DNA of 64,000 bases from Macrobrachium rosenbergii (Eukaryota > Arthropoda > Malacostraca > Decapoda > Palaemonidae): positions 1,609,001-1,673,000 of the forward strand of contig NC_089768.1 of the NCBI RefSeq assembly GCF_040412425.1, written 5' to 3'. Below the pieces are notes generated by a model that was not told the origin of the DNA, ran no database searches, and was given only the letters and a program-made list of their open reading frames with translations. The position numbers and the translations under genes were made by a program. Below are positions 44,487-53,425 of this stretch, one piece after another (position 1 is the stretch's first letter; each line of letters starts with the position of its first letter).

Positions 44487-44880
44487 AGCACGATGTTACC
44501 CATACTAATTTTACAAAAATTTATACAGATGGATCTAAGTCAGATAGTGGTGTTGGTTGCGCTGTTATCCTTGGTGATACAGCGTGCACAGCTAAATTAC
44601 CTGACTCTGCATCAATATTTACTGCCGAATTAACAGCCGTAGTGTCTGCCCTAGATTTAGTTTTTCAAAGTAGTGACTCTAATTTTGTCATATACTCAGA
44701 CTCTAGAAGCACCTTAGAAGCTATTAAAAAAATTTAATAGCTTTCATCCATTAATTCAAAAGTTCAGGAGTGGCTTTTTCGTATGTATTGTCGACGTAAA
44801 TCAGTCTCTTTCTGTTGGGTCCTTCTCATGTGGGGATTCACGGAACGAGGTGGCAGACAGGGAAGCGAAAAGCTGCTAGT
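44487..44880 (+). pseudogene. LINE ORF2, RNase H domain
   Basis: KIYTDGSKSDSGVGCAVILG (about 44520), FTAELTAVVSALDLVF and VIYSDSRSTLEAIKK supply the Asp, Glu and Asp of the active site. HVGIHG, then after a one-base deletion NEVADREAKS (about 44850), supplies the last His/Asp region. The domain places the LINE in the RNase H-bearing I-like group. A frameshift near 44735 and one at 44850 break it. Confidence 0.85.
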
Positions 44881-45237
44881 ATTTTATCAGAAACCTCTTT
44901 TAGAAAAGTGCCTCATACAGATCTAAAAGGTCCCATTAGATCTTATGTTTTAAGTAAATGGCAAGAAAGGTGGACTTCTCCCCTTCTTGCCAATAATAAG
45001 AAATATAGAAATATTAGGGATAATGTACTACCGTGGTCTTCGTCATTCCAGCTTGACAGACGAACAGAGGTTATTTTAATGAGATTAAGGATTGGGCACA
45101 CTCGTCTGACCCATCAGTTTATTTTTGAAGGAAGCAGCCCTCCAGAGTGTGCTTACTGTGACGAGACACTAACAGTGGAGTACATTCTGGTGGTCTGCCC
45201 CAGATATTTTAACCAAAGAGAGATATTTTCAGGGTAA
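44881..45237 (+). pseudogene. LINE ORF2, C-terminal Cys/His region
   Basis: Reads LRIGHTRLTHQFIFEGSSPP, ECAYCDETLTVEYILVVCPR. The usual motif is CxxC followed by His and Cys in VEHILxxC; here the His position is Tyr. The region ends at the stop at 45237. Confidence 0.75.
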
Positions 45238-45576
45238 ATCCCTGTCTGATATTTTGGGAGATGAAGCAGATATTTCTGCTTTCATCTCTTTTTTAAAGTG
45301 TATTAAAATTTTTAACGATATTTAATTTTATTTAATAATTTATTACATCACGTAGAATTTTAATGACATTAATTTTTTTTTTTTTATGTATATAGCACAT
45401 CATTCATTAAACTTCATACCCTTATTTATTGGTCACATCACTTCATTTTATTTATTAATCATTTCCTTCATGAATTCATAACTCTAACATAATTTATTTT
45501 CTTTCCATTACGGCGCTGAATGGCCTTGTTGGCCCCAGTGCCTGGGCTTTTGCCCTAAATATCATACATCCATCCA
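45238..45576 (+). other. LINE 3' UTR and CATC tail
   Basis: AT-rich DNA ends in the GC-rich segment GGCGCTGAATGGCCTTGTTG, CCCCAGTGCCTGGGCTTTTG, then CATACATCCATCCATC against the target duplication. The 3' segment probably contains the RT recognition signal; this is inference. Confidence 0.7.
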
Positions 45577-46420
45577 TCGTTCTAAGGAGCCTGACTCTTG
45601 CACCGTACAAGTCTTTACGAGAGTCATCAGACAGGGATCTGACCTTCAAGACCGTCTTCCTGCTGGCCCTGGCATCAGCGAAGAGAGCTGGCAAACTACA
45701 TGGTCTTTCGTTCGATGTTAAACACTTGAGGGGATGGGGATCAGTTATGCTCGATTTCGTCCAAGATTTTGTGGCGAAGACTCAGAATCCTTCGATCCCT
45801 GATACACTGTTCGAGTCTTTCATGATTCCCTCCCTAGAGGACTTTGTAGGTAATGAACCAGACAAGATGCTACTGTGTCCTGTTAGAGTGCTGCGGCACT
45901 ATCTGAAGAGGACTTGATGTCTCCGGCTTGAGTGTTGACGACTCTTTGTTAGCGCTGGCTCGACCAAGAAAGAAGTGTCCAAGAACACGATCTCTTTTTG
46001 GCTTTGTGAGACGATAAGGAGAGCTTATTCTGCTACTGGAGAAGACGACACTGGTATGCTTCTTCCGAGAGCTCATGAAGTCCACAGCACTGGTCTGTTC
46101 CTCGCATTCCGGAAGAACATGTCAGTTGTACAGATGCTGAAGGCAGGTGTGTGCTCCCAGCAGACCACCTTACCACCTTCTACCTCCGTGATGTTGCTCA
46201 CAAGTCCTAGGACACTTTTTCCTTGGGTCCTGTGGTGGCTGCTCAACAAGTTTGTAGCTTACCCAGTTCCTCTAACAGGACAGGTTGCATCTCGCCTAAG
46301 ATGTACTGTTGTGATTGGGGGAATGAATGTGGAGTGACTGGCCTTTCTTCTTTTTCCCCATCTTGGCTCTCTTCCCATGGGCAGGGAGCGGACGTGCCAT
46401 TACATGTTGGATCTAGCGGT
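45577..46420 (+). pseudogene. DIRS B tyrosine recombinase, catalytic part (after the LINE)
   Basis: From the LINE junction the frame reads LRSLTLAPYKSLRESSDRDL, then FKTVFLLALASAKRAGKLHG, giving the box I arginine. Next come MLLCPVRVLRHYLKRT, then, after a frameshift near 45920, LPRAHEVHSTGLFLAFRKNM (box II region with His). The catalytic Tyr segment (TTFYLRDVAH) is present at about 46170-46200 but one frame off. The HEV motif lacks the usual Arg two residues on (HEVHS), a probable mutation. The copy is inactive. Confidence 0.8.
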
Positions 46421-46794
46421 CGATGCAGTTAAGCACCCAATGGGAGCTCCCATTCTATTTCCCATTCAGGTTTATAGAAGCAACCCTACTCCTTCCCCTT
46501 GCAAGGTGGGGAAGGAGACCATGACAATAAGACAAACCCAATGCTTGTGATTACCTTAATGTCACCCGACTCCAAGTTCTTCCTAGCCTACTTTGCATGA
46601 AGTGACGATTCCTCTTTCATGCAAAGGGACCCAGAAGTCTGACAATTGATCCCGCGTTTCTTACAACCTCATCATTTTGTCAGAGGCAGTTTTCCCTTCC
46701 TCGCCCTATCGACCAGGAAGGGAAGACAATGTGTGGTGAACTCCAGTGAGTTCTTAGAGACTCACTCAGATTCCACCCTCCAACCAGTGAGTCT

Positions 46795-46900
46795 TCCTAA
46801 TGTAAAGGACCAACGGTTTGTATATCGTGTCGGAACAAATCACAATTTTTAAAAGTAGATTGTATTTTTCCTAACTATACAGAACTGCAGTCCTTTACAT
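46795..46900 (+). repeat. DIRS B internal complementary region
   Basis: GGACCAACGGTTTGTATATC with CGTGTCGGAACA is complementary to the left outer end (25254 onward). It is followed directly by AAAGTAGATTGTATTTTTCC, complementary to the right outer end at 47097-47135. It has the same two-part design as in A, C and D. Confidence 0.75.
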
Positions 46901-46959
46901 TACATTTTATGCCCACCTCATGCCACCCCTCAATCTGATACCTGGACCGAAAGGCAAAG

Positions 46960-47140
46960 TGGAATGTTTACATGTGGGGAGCCGGTACTCCCACCTCCTG
47001 GACGGTAGTTAACTGCCTAACCATCTTGTTCAAAAGTTCAACGTCCGTTTCCAGCCTATGCTGAAAGTAATTCATAATGTAAAGGACCTCGGGTTTGTAT
47101 AGTTAGGAAAAATACAATTTACTTTTGAAAAATGTGATTT
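46960..47140 (+). repeat. DIRS B right inverted terminal repeat
   Basis: TGGAATGTTTACATGTGGGG through GTAAAGGACC is the inverted counterpart of the left repeat at 25254-25420. An AT-rich outer extension (about 47105-47140) is missing from the left end. Confidence 0.8.
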
Positions 47141-48175
47141 TACTTTTGGCCGTCATGTGCTGCAGACGTGTTTTTGGATCTCTTTGCCTGACTGTCGTTA
47201 AGCTCTTTATTATCCTGGTGGGATCTTTCTGTATTTGTGTGTATATATTGCATGTGTTTGATATTTATTAATACAAACCCACGATTTGTGATAGCCTTGC
47301 ATAAGCCGTAGTTCCCCTGAATCTGTCTCTTGGGTTTGATGGCCAAGGGCATATTTACAGGGGCGTAACTGAGTGGTAATGCTTCTTCCAGTAGCCCTTA
47401 ATTTAGATACTGAAGGCGTTTCCCTGTACGTTCAGAGATATTAGATTGGGACGTAATATCTTCACTCCCCTACATTGATCGGGATGTAAGAGTTTGCTTT
47501 CCTTTTTGGGATCCTGCCCTCCTTGCACAAGGGCATGACTGCTTCCTTTCTACTTCTGCTGAGTGTTGTTTATGCCATCTGTGCTATAGAGTTGCGGGGG
47601 GAGGTTGCGGTCGTTGTTGGTAAGTTCCGCTTCCATGGTACCCTTGGTGGCCTCTCCTTCCTTCTCTCTTTCCCTGTAGGTTCTTCCTTATCTCTCCTTT
47701 GGTAGAGATCTCTCTCCTTCACCCTCTTTGCTCAATTGTCGGGCGAAGACCTCGAGGCGGGGGGGCGGTCGGCCAGCCTCTTCTAAGGGGCCTCCTCTCA
47801 CTGCGTAGGGCAGTTCCCCTCATAGCAAGAGGAGTCTCCCCTTACTAATCATCTTTGCTTTTTCTTTCAGGTTGACAGTGAGCGCAGATGCAGCAGTAGT
47901 TGGCTGGATATCTCAGGGGATATCTTGCATGAAGGAGTCCTGACATTCATTCAGTGTTGCTTCGGGATTGACAGCAGTACCTGGTTGGAATGGCATAGTT
48001 CCATGTCGGGATCATCCCGACTCTGTTCTCACTGATGTGGATCGATCGCTGTCATTGCTAGCAATCATGTATGCAGTGGCACTGCCTCAGGCTTATCTGT
48101 GGCATAATAGGCATTTAATAGACAGGAGTATTGCCAGTGCCTGCATGTCAGAAACTGACGTTCTTCCTTTGTAGA
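47141..48175 (+). mobile_element. DIRS family-2 fragment H (gag leader region)
   Basis: GGCCGTCATGTGCTGCAGAC onward matches, inverted, 15430-16440 of element E, including GTAATATCTTC, the GGGCAGTTCTCC-type segment and TTGGCTGGATATCTC near 47903. It begins where DIRS B ends and stops at about 48175. A pyrimidine tract with TTTCTTTCAG at about 47870 precedes a conserved stretch and looks like a splice acceptor, so the leader of this subfamily may be spliced. No terminal repeat is attached. Confidence 0.65.
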
Positions 48176-48327
48176 AGGGTTGGAAGCATTTTGCAGTATA
48201 GAAATGTCTCCATGTTATTATTTGTATTAAAGAAATTATATATTTTCAAACTGATCTTTAAATATTAGGATGCTTCTCAAGTGTTACTTACAAATATAAT
48301 ATACAGAGATGTGTTTGTCTTTTTCAG

Positions 48328-48455
48328 GATCTGTTTGCAAAGTAGAGAAGCCACATTTTTGGGATATTGTTGTACTTTCTACATTTGACTCCATTCAGAA
48401 AAGATGTTTTGAACAACAGATTGACATCAAAAGGCAACTTGGACATTTCCCAGAT
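48328..48455 (+). CDS. Host gene, second coding exon (probable fucose-1-phosphate guanylyltransferase)
   Basis: A pyrimidine-rich tract ending TCTTTTTCAG precedes the exon and GATGTAAGT follows it, giving strong acceptor and donor sites. The 128 bases hold two bases of a split codon and 42 codons with no stop. They read KPHFWDIVVLSTFDSIQKRC, then FEQQIDIKRQLGHFPD. The pattern FWDIV, a small residue pair, D, Q, and QQ before a basic stretch matches my memory of the N-terminus of fucose-1-phosphate guanylyltransferase, which makes GDP-fucose from fucose-1-phosphate and GTP in the cytosol. The nucleotide-binding GNGG region would lie in the next exon, not found here. Related sugar-nucleotide enzymes (bifunctional fucokinase) remain possible. 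Confidence 0.6.
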
Positions 48456-49030
48456 GTAAGTTGTAAAATTAATCTGCATTGATTGATGTATTAATTTTGT
48501 GAGGAATTGAGAACAGATTTGAAAATAGAAACCAGAAAGTAATATTCTGCACACACACTTATGTAATATATATATATATATAACATATATGTATATAATA
48601 GATATATATATATTTTATATATCCTCGAATGCTTACAACGCCCCTCTAAAAACGCTTATACCTGTCTACCATGAAGGGTCAAACACCAAAGTATGCCTAA
48701 ATATACCAGCCTACATCAAATATACATTAAACTATTACCTTATTACTATATTAATCTTTAAAATGATACTATTAATATAATTTCCAAGCCATCTTAAACA
48801 TTTTATCATTACATTTATACGTACGTACTGTATGGCTTACTGCTGTAGGTGAAAATAATCCAATCCCCCCTATGTATTCAGCCATTCACATTTTCTTTCA
48901 TACAGTTACAAGCCGTCCTGTTTTGTTTTCGGGGGGAGCATTGGTATTTATGTATACGTAATTCACAAAAAGAGAGAGAAAATATTTTAAAAAGATTTAT
49001 GCACATTTTAAAAAATTTAATACTCTGTAT
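48456..49030. other. Intronic DNA with TA-rich stretch and first copy of a PLE-linked repeat
   Basis: 48566-48620 is TA-rich. 48656-48967 is the first copy of a 300-bp direct repeat also present at 55304-55604. The last 60 bp before DIRS D is A/T-rich without similarity. No further exon seen. Confidence 0.5.
48656..48967 (+). repeat. Direct repeat flanking DIRS D, copy 1
   Basis: ACCTGTCTACCATGAAGGGT through TTTATGTATACGTAATT is repeated at 55304-55604 at roughly 90 percent identity with small indels. Copy 2 leads into the Penelope-like coding remnant. Tandem, LTR-like repeats are known for Penelope-like elements, so this may be the upstream pseudo-LTR. Confidence 0.75.
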
Positions 49031-49205
49031 TTTTGTACATATAACTTACTTGGTAATTATATATATAGCTGTAGTCTCTGACGTCACGGCAGAAAATTGA
49101 AAATCGCGGCAGCGCTAATGAATGGTCACGTGATACCCCTTCCCACCGCCCTCTACAGGTGAGTGAGAGGAACCATAACCCAAACTCTTCATATGTTTCT
49201 GCCGT
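49031..49205 (+). repeat. DIRS D left inverted terminal repeat
   Basis: Inverted copy of 55112-55280 with very few differences (shared block GTGATACCCCTTCCCACCGC). The splice-like motif here reads ACTTACTTGG, a one-base change from the consensus seen in the other copies. Confidence 0.9.
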
Positions 49206-49353
49206 GTGGTACCGTAAGCCGGTGCAGCAGCAGAGAATTATCGCTGATTCTTTCGTTGGACATTGTTGGTGATGTACAATTGTTTGATTTGAATCTTTGG
49301 CAGACATTGTTTGTACTTAGCTTTTTTCATCCCCGCCTTCCTTATTTAGCATT

Positions 49354-50920
49354 ATGTCGGACACTGGTCCTCAGTGTATAGGTTTTGTAGCAAGGGCTGC
49401 AAAACTAGATTAGGAAAATTACCATTGACCCTCATTCTGTGTGTTCGGGTGTAGAGGACAGGTTTGTTGGTCGTTAACCTGTGAAGAATGTAAGGATTTG
49501 TCAGGGAAGAATGGAAGATTTTAAATGCTTATCTGAGAAGGCTTCAAAAGAGAGAGCTAGAAAAGCTTCAGTTAGGACTTCCTCTTTATCCTCCCGTGAT
49601 AGTCAGGATGTATCTTTTTCGGTTATTAACCCTGATATTCCTTCTAACAAATCTCCTATCCCAGACCCGTTATTCCCGAAACCGATACCGTGGCCAGTCT
49701 TAAGACGCAGATGGATGCGCGTTTAGTGTGATGCTTGCTGCCATGGAGCGGATGAGTAAGTCTTTGGTAGTAAGAAGTGCAGTGTCTTGTGATAATGCAG
49801 TGGAGGAGCTGGCTGTTTGGCCCACTCATTCTCCTAGGCCTGGACCTCTGTCAAACTCCCCAGCACCAGGGAGGAGGCAAGTCGAAAGCCCAAGGGAGGT
49901 GACTGGGACCTGCCCCGAGCAGTTGGCCCTCAAGCAGTCCTGTTGCCGCTTCCCAGGATGCAGATGTTAGCCATAGAAAAGGCACATCATGGAGGTGTAT
50001 GTCTTCGAGTATGTCGAGTGAGGATTCGCCTAAGAGAGGTTGGCGCCGTAAAGATGTCTCAAGACCATTCAAGAGGTCTAGGTTGGCATCTCCTTTGGCA
50101 GTTCCCAAGAAAAGAGTGGCGCTTCAAGATCAACCTCCTTCGTGTAGTTTTTGGGAGGAGCCCAATGTTTTTCGCATTCCGTCGATTCGGAGACGAGGCA
50201 TGTGTTGGAAGCGCCGAGACACTTTTGCGTAAGAAGAGAGTGGTGTTGTCTTCGCCTGTTGTTGCTGCTTCTGGCGTGATTGCTGCATCTAGCGCCAGGC
50301 GCCATGCGCCATCCTTCGTTTCGCCTGGCTCATCACGCCATACGCCACCCTACGATCCTCCTGGCGCCATGCGCCAAAAATTGTTTCTCCTGGTGACTCT
50401 CGTCAAGCTCCAACACCTGCGGTCTTCGTGCCTCGTTCAGTTCCGCATTCTCCTTCTTCCGCCTTGCCTGAAGATTTGTTTTTGGCGGAAATGAATAGGA
50501 AGCTTGATAGTATTCTCGGCTTTGTGGAAAAAAGTGATCCTTCCGTGAACGAACTGCAAGTTGCTTCGATTTCTAAGGATGCTCCTTCATCGAATGTGCG
50601 GCTTCTTACGAGCGATCCTGTGCTGCATTCTCCTCGGAAGACGAATCTTCCTCCATCTAGATCCTTGGCTCTTTCTCCCATTTCTGGTGGTGATGTTGCT
50701 TCGAATCGGAGGCGGAGGTACAACCAGAGAAAGAGAAGCCTTTATCGAGCTATAAGCAACTGCTTCAGTATTTTCTGGAGAATTTTCCGGATTCCTTTTC
50801 ACCAGTATCCCCAGCTTCTCTGGAATCTCAATACGCTCGTGATAATAGGACAGACACTTCACTGGCTACCAAATTAGTTCTTTCTATTTCAAGCCAAGAA
50901 AGGATTGAAGAAAATGGAGA
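49354..50920 (+). pseudogene. DIRS D Gag-like protein, N-terminal part, frameshifted
   Basis: The Met at 49354 reads MSDTGPQCIG, then with frame changes the cysteine module (CRGQVCW, CEECKDLSG) to about 49510. A Ser-rich linker and a short helix (about 49740-49800) follow, then a degenerate GCGCCATGCGCC-type repeat region at 50270-50380. PHSPSSALPEDLFLAEMNRK, LDSILGF at about 50440-50530 precedes the conserved core. It parallels A0 and C block by block. Confidence 0.7.
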
Positions 50921-50921
50921 A

Positions 50922-51677
50922 GTGGCTTGCAGAGAAGAGGGAACAAGGGAAGACTGTGTTTTGTTTTCCCCCTTCGAGAGATTGTCGTCTCGTCGTGGTG
51001 GTTGGTACAAGACTGGAGAATCTTTCTCGTTGGGAGTAGCTGCCTCCTCCCAAGGAGATTTCTCTAGTTTGGTAGATTCGGCCAGGAGGTCGGCTCTTAA
51101 TTCAGCCAAAGTATTCTTTTCTACATCAGAATTTGATCACCTCTGCAAGAATGCTTTTAAGAATTTGGAAGTTATAAGTTTTCTCGATTGGTCGGTTGGA
51201 GCTCTTGGAAGGAAACTAAAAGCTTGCGCCCTTCAGGACGATCAGTTTGCTTCCCTGTCCGACGTGTTAGCTTGCATCGACAGGAGCATTAGAGATGCGG
51301 CTATGGAACTCTCTTCCGTGATTACGATAGGAATTCTCAAGAAACGTGAACTATGGTGTTCTTTCACCACTAAAGGTGTCTCTCGGTCCCAGAAGTCAGC
51401 TTTGTTGTTCGCTCCTTTTGATAGGAAACATCTTTTCCCGAGGGAAATAGTATCTGAGATCGCTTCGACTCTTCAACAGAGGGCAACTCAAGACTTGCTG
51501 GCACAGTCCACCAAGAAGCCTAAACCGTTGCCTTCAACAGTTGCTCGCCCGACAACGTTGACGGAAAAATCTCAAGGTCGGCCCTTTCGTGAAAGAGCCC
51601 CTGCTAAATCGTTTCCCAGATCGAGAGGGAGAGGTCGTTTTGTACCTAAAGCGATCAAACCCTCCGACAAGAAGTGA
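50922..51677 (+). CDS. DIRS D Gag-like protein, conserved C-terminal core
   Basis: An uninterrupted frame of about 250 codons. It holds SRRGGWYKTGESFSLGVAAS, SSQGDFSSLVDSARRSALNS, FKNLEVISFLDWSVGALGRK, CIDRSIRDAAMELSSVITIG and TKGVSRSQKSALLFAPFDRK, then a basic Arg/Gly tail (FRERAPAKSFPRSRGRGRF). This is the most complete copy of the family-1 Gag core and the reference for the broken copies in A0, A and C. The tail is probably RNA-binding. The true start lies upstream across a frameshift. Confidence 0.8.
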   Translation: MACREEGTREDCVLFSPFERLSSRRGGWYKTGESFSLGVAASSQGDFSSLVDSARRSALNSAKVFFSTSEFDHLCKNAFKNLEVISFLDWSVGALGRKLKACALQDDQFASLSDVLACIDRSIRDAAMELSSVITIGILKKRELWCSFTTKGVSRSQKSALLFAPFDRKHLFPREIVSEIASTLQQRATQDLLAQSTKKPKPLPSTVARPTTLTEKSQGRPFRERAPAKSFPRSRGRGRFVPKAIKPSDKK

Positions 51678-51689
51678 GAGCGCCTCCCT

Positions 51690-52994
51690 TCACTCACCAG
51701 TAGGAGCCAGACTGTCAGCTTTCTGGACAGTCTGGGAAGAAAGGGGAGCAGAACCTGGACAGTCTCGGTTTTAAAGGAAGGCCATTCAATTCCATTCTTG
51801 AAGGACCCTCCTTTGTCCAGGGAACCAGTGGTCTTAATGGCTTATTCTCTAGACTCAGAGAAATGTTGTGCTCTAGAGAAAGAGGTGTCAGCTTTGCTAG
51901 AGAAAAGAAGCAATAGAGAAAGTTCTCCCCCTTTCTCCCCAGGATTTTCCAATCGTCTCTTTGTAGTACCAAAGGCGTCAGGAGGCTGGAGGCCAGTTCT
52001 AGATGTGAGCGCTTTGAACCTGTTTGTCAAGAAGACAAAGTTTGTGATGGAAACCACTCAATCAATGCTGTCATCCCTTCTTCCAGGAGATTGGATGGTA
52101 TCCATCGACCTCCAGGATGCGTATTTCCACATCCCAATCCATCCTGCTTCGAGGAAGTTCCTTCACTTTGTGTTCAAGGGCGAAGTGTTTCAGTTTAGAG
52201 CAATGTGCTTCGGCCTCTCGATGGCCCCCCAGGTTTTCACCAGAGTTTTGTCATCAGTGGCGAAGTGGCTACATCTGTTGGGGATCAGAACAGTTTTTTA
52301 TTTAGACGATTGGCTCCTGCGTGCGAAGACGAAGGAAAGGTGTGTGAAGGATTTGGAAAAGACTCTTCATCTAACCGAAGAACTGGGACTTCTGGTAAAT
52401 TGGCAGAAGTCACATCTGGTGCCATCTCAAGAATTAGTCTATTTGGGAGTTCAGATGAACTCAGTAGTTTTTCAGGCTTCTCTGTTGGTGGAGAGGGTAG
52501 AGTCGTGCCTGTTGAAAGTGCGAGATTTTCTGAAGAAGACCCAGTGCTCGGCCAACGAGTGGATGAGCCTTCTGGGGAAGTTGTCTTCCGCAGAACTGTT
52601 TGTGAGTTTGGGGAGACTACATCTAAGGCCCCTTCAGTTCTTTTTAAGAGAAGTCTGGGACAGGAAGAAGAGCCCAGACTCGTTTGTTTTTCAAATCTCA
52701 GAGGAGATAAAGGCAGACCTCAGTTGGTGGAACTCTCCAGAGAAACTTCAGGAAGGAATTTCACTGTTCCCAAAGAACCCCAACCTCATCTTGTGTGCAG
52801 ACACTTCAGATCTAGGATGGGGAGCCACGTTAGGCAAGTTGGAAACAGCAGGCCGATGGAAGGGAGAACAACTTCTGTGGCACATCAATCTGAAGGAATT
52901 AAAGGCCATTCATTTAGCCCTTTTAGAATTTTCGAAGGTGGTAAGGAACCAGGCAGTGATTGTCCAATCAGACAATACAACAGCTCTCGCATGA
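51690..52994 (+). CDS. DIRS D reverse transcriptase and RNase H, long open frame with late stop
   Basis: From 51798 an open frame of 398 codons contains the RT blocks NRLFVVPKASGGWRPVLDVS, TKFVMETTQSMLSSLLPGDW, MVSIDLQDAYFHIPIHPASR, VFQFRAMCFGLSMAPQVFTR and FYLDDWLLRAKT (catalytic YLDD). Next are the thumb (ELGLLVNWQKSHLVPSQELV), the connection (GRLHLRPLQFFLREVWDRKK; LSWWNSPEKL) and RNase H (ILCADTSDLGWGATLGKLET; HINLKELKAIHLALLEF; VQSDNTTALA). A TGA at 52993-52995 then interrupts the conserved AYVKKQGG motif. The RT start (VWEERGAEPGQS) lies upstream of 51798 in the frame ending at 51774. Confidence 0.85.
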   Translation, partial: SLTSRSQTVSFLDSLGRKGSRTWTVSVLKEGHSIPFLKDPPLSREPVVLMAYSLDSEKCCALEKEVSALLEKRSNRESSPPFSPGFSNRLFVVPKASGGWRPVLDVSALNLFVKKTKFVMETTQSMLSSLLPGDWMVSIDLQDAYFHIPIHPASRKFLHFVFKGEVFQFRAMCFGLSMAPQVFTRVLSSVAKWLHLLGIRTVFYLDDWLLRAKTKERCVKDLEKTLHLTEELGLLVNWQKSHLVPSQELVYLGVQMNSVVFQASLLVERVESCLLKVRDFLKKTQCSANEWMSLLGKLSSAELFVSLGRLHLRPLQFFLREVWDRKKSPDSFVFQISEEIKADLSWWNSPEKLQEGISLFPKNPNLILCADTSDLGWGATLGKLETAGRWKGEQLLWHINLKELKAIHLALLEFSKVVRNQAVIVQSDNTTALA

Positions 52995-53019
52995 CATAAA
53001 AAGCAAGGAGGGACCCACT

Positions 53020-53420
53020 GCGTTCGCTATACCTGGTAGCGAGAGATCTTCTGTTATGGGTGAAAACTAACCAAACGACGTTGATGACAAGGTTCATTCC
53101 AGGAAAGCTCAATGTGAGGGCAGACGAGCTAAGCAGGAGCTTTCAAGTACTCTCAACAGAGTGGATCTTAAATCAAGAAGTTTGCCTCCAACTGTGGAAT
53201 CTATGGGGTCGTCCTCTCATAGATCTGTTTGCCACCAAGAAGACAACTCAACTGCCTCTTTATTGCTCTCCAGTGCCGGACGAGGGGCAGTCTTCGTGGA
53301 TGCAATGCTGATGGACTGGTCAGGTCTGGACCTTTTTACGCCTTTCCTCCGTTCAAGATGTTGAGAGCAGTTCTAACAAAAATGTTGTCCCACAAGGACG
53401 TGCGTATGACGCTGGTTGCT
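53020..53420 (+). pseudogene. DIRS D RNase H end and linker
   Basis: LMTRFIPGKLNVRADELSRS and EWILNQEVCLQLWNLWGRPL, IDLFATKKTTQLPLYCSPVP, as in A and C. A frame change near 53300 precedes YAFPPFKMLRAVLTKML. Confidence 0.75.
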
Positions 53421-53425
53421 CCGTT

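Larger units (their letters stand above)
32189..45576 (+). mobile_element. I-type LINE, full length (about 6.68 kb), split by DIRS C
   Basis: The 15-bp direct repeat TCGTTCTAAGGAGCC flanks it (32174-32188 and 45577-45591). The exact end is ambiguous by 1-2 bases. It has a 5' UTR, ORF1 with CCHC zinc knuckles, ORF2 with AP endonuclease, RT and RNase H, a 3' UTR and a CATC-repeat tail (ACATCCATCCATC). An RNase H after the RT is known for the I group of LINEs. Element C (36231-42940) sits in the RT; without it the LINE is 6678 bp. Confidence 0.9.
25099..47140 (+). mobile_element. DIRS-type retrotransposon B (family 2), heavily interrupted
   Basis: The left end consists of three tandem copies of the terminal repeat (25099-25540). 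Then follow gag (25632-28996), RT and RNase H (29043-31350), recombinase (31351-32188 continuing at 45577-46420), internal complementary region (about 46795-46900) and right terminal repeat (about 46960-47140). Insertions within it: SINE 26368-26650, Mutator-like element 29182-30137 and LINE 32189-45576, each with a target duplication. Without insertions B is about 7.4 kb. Confidence 0.85.
22048..48327 (+). other. 26.3-kb first intron of the host gene, mostly nested retroelements
   Basis: Bounded by donor GTGAGT at 22048 and acceptor TTTTTCAG at 48327, phase 1 on both sides. Every mobile element recognised inside (G, B, SINE, Mutator-like, LINE, C, H) lies in the sense direction. Confidence 0.5.
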
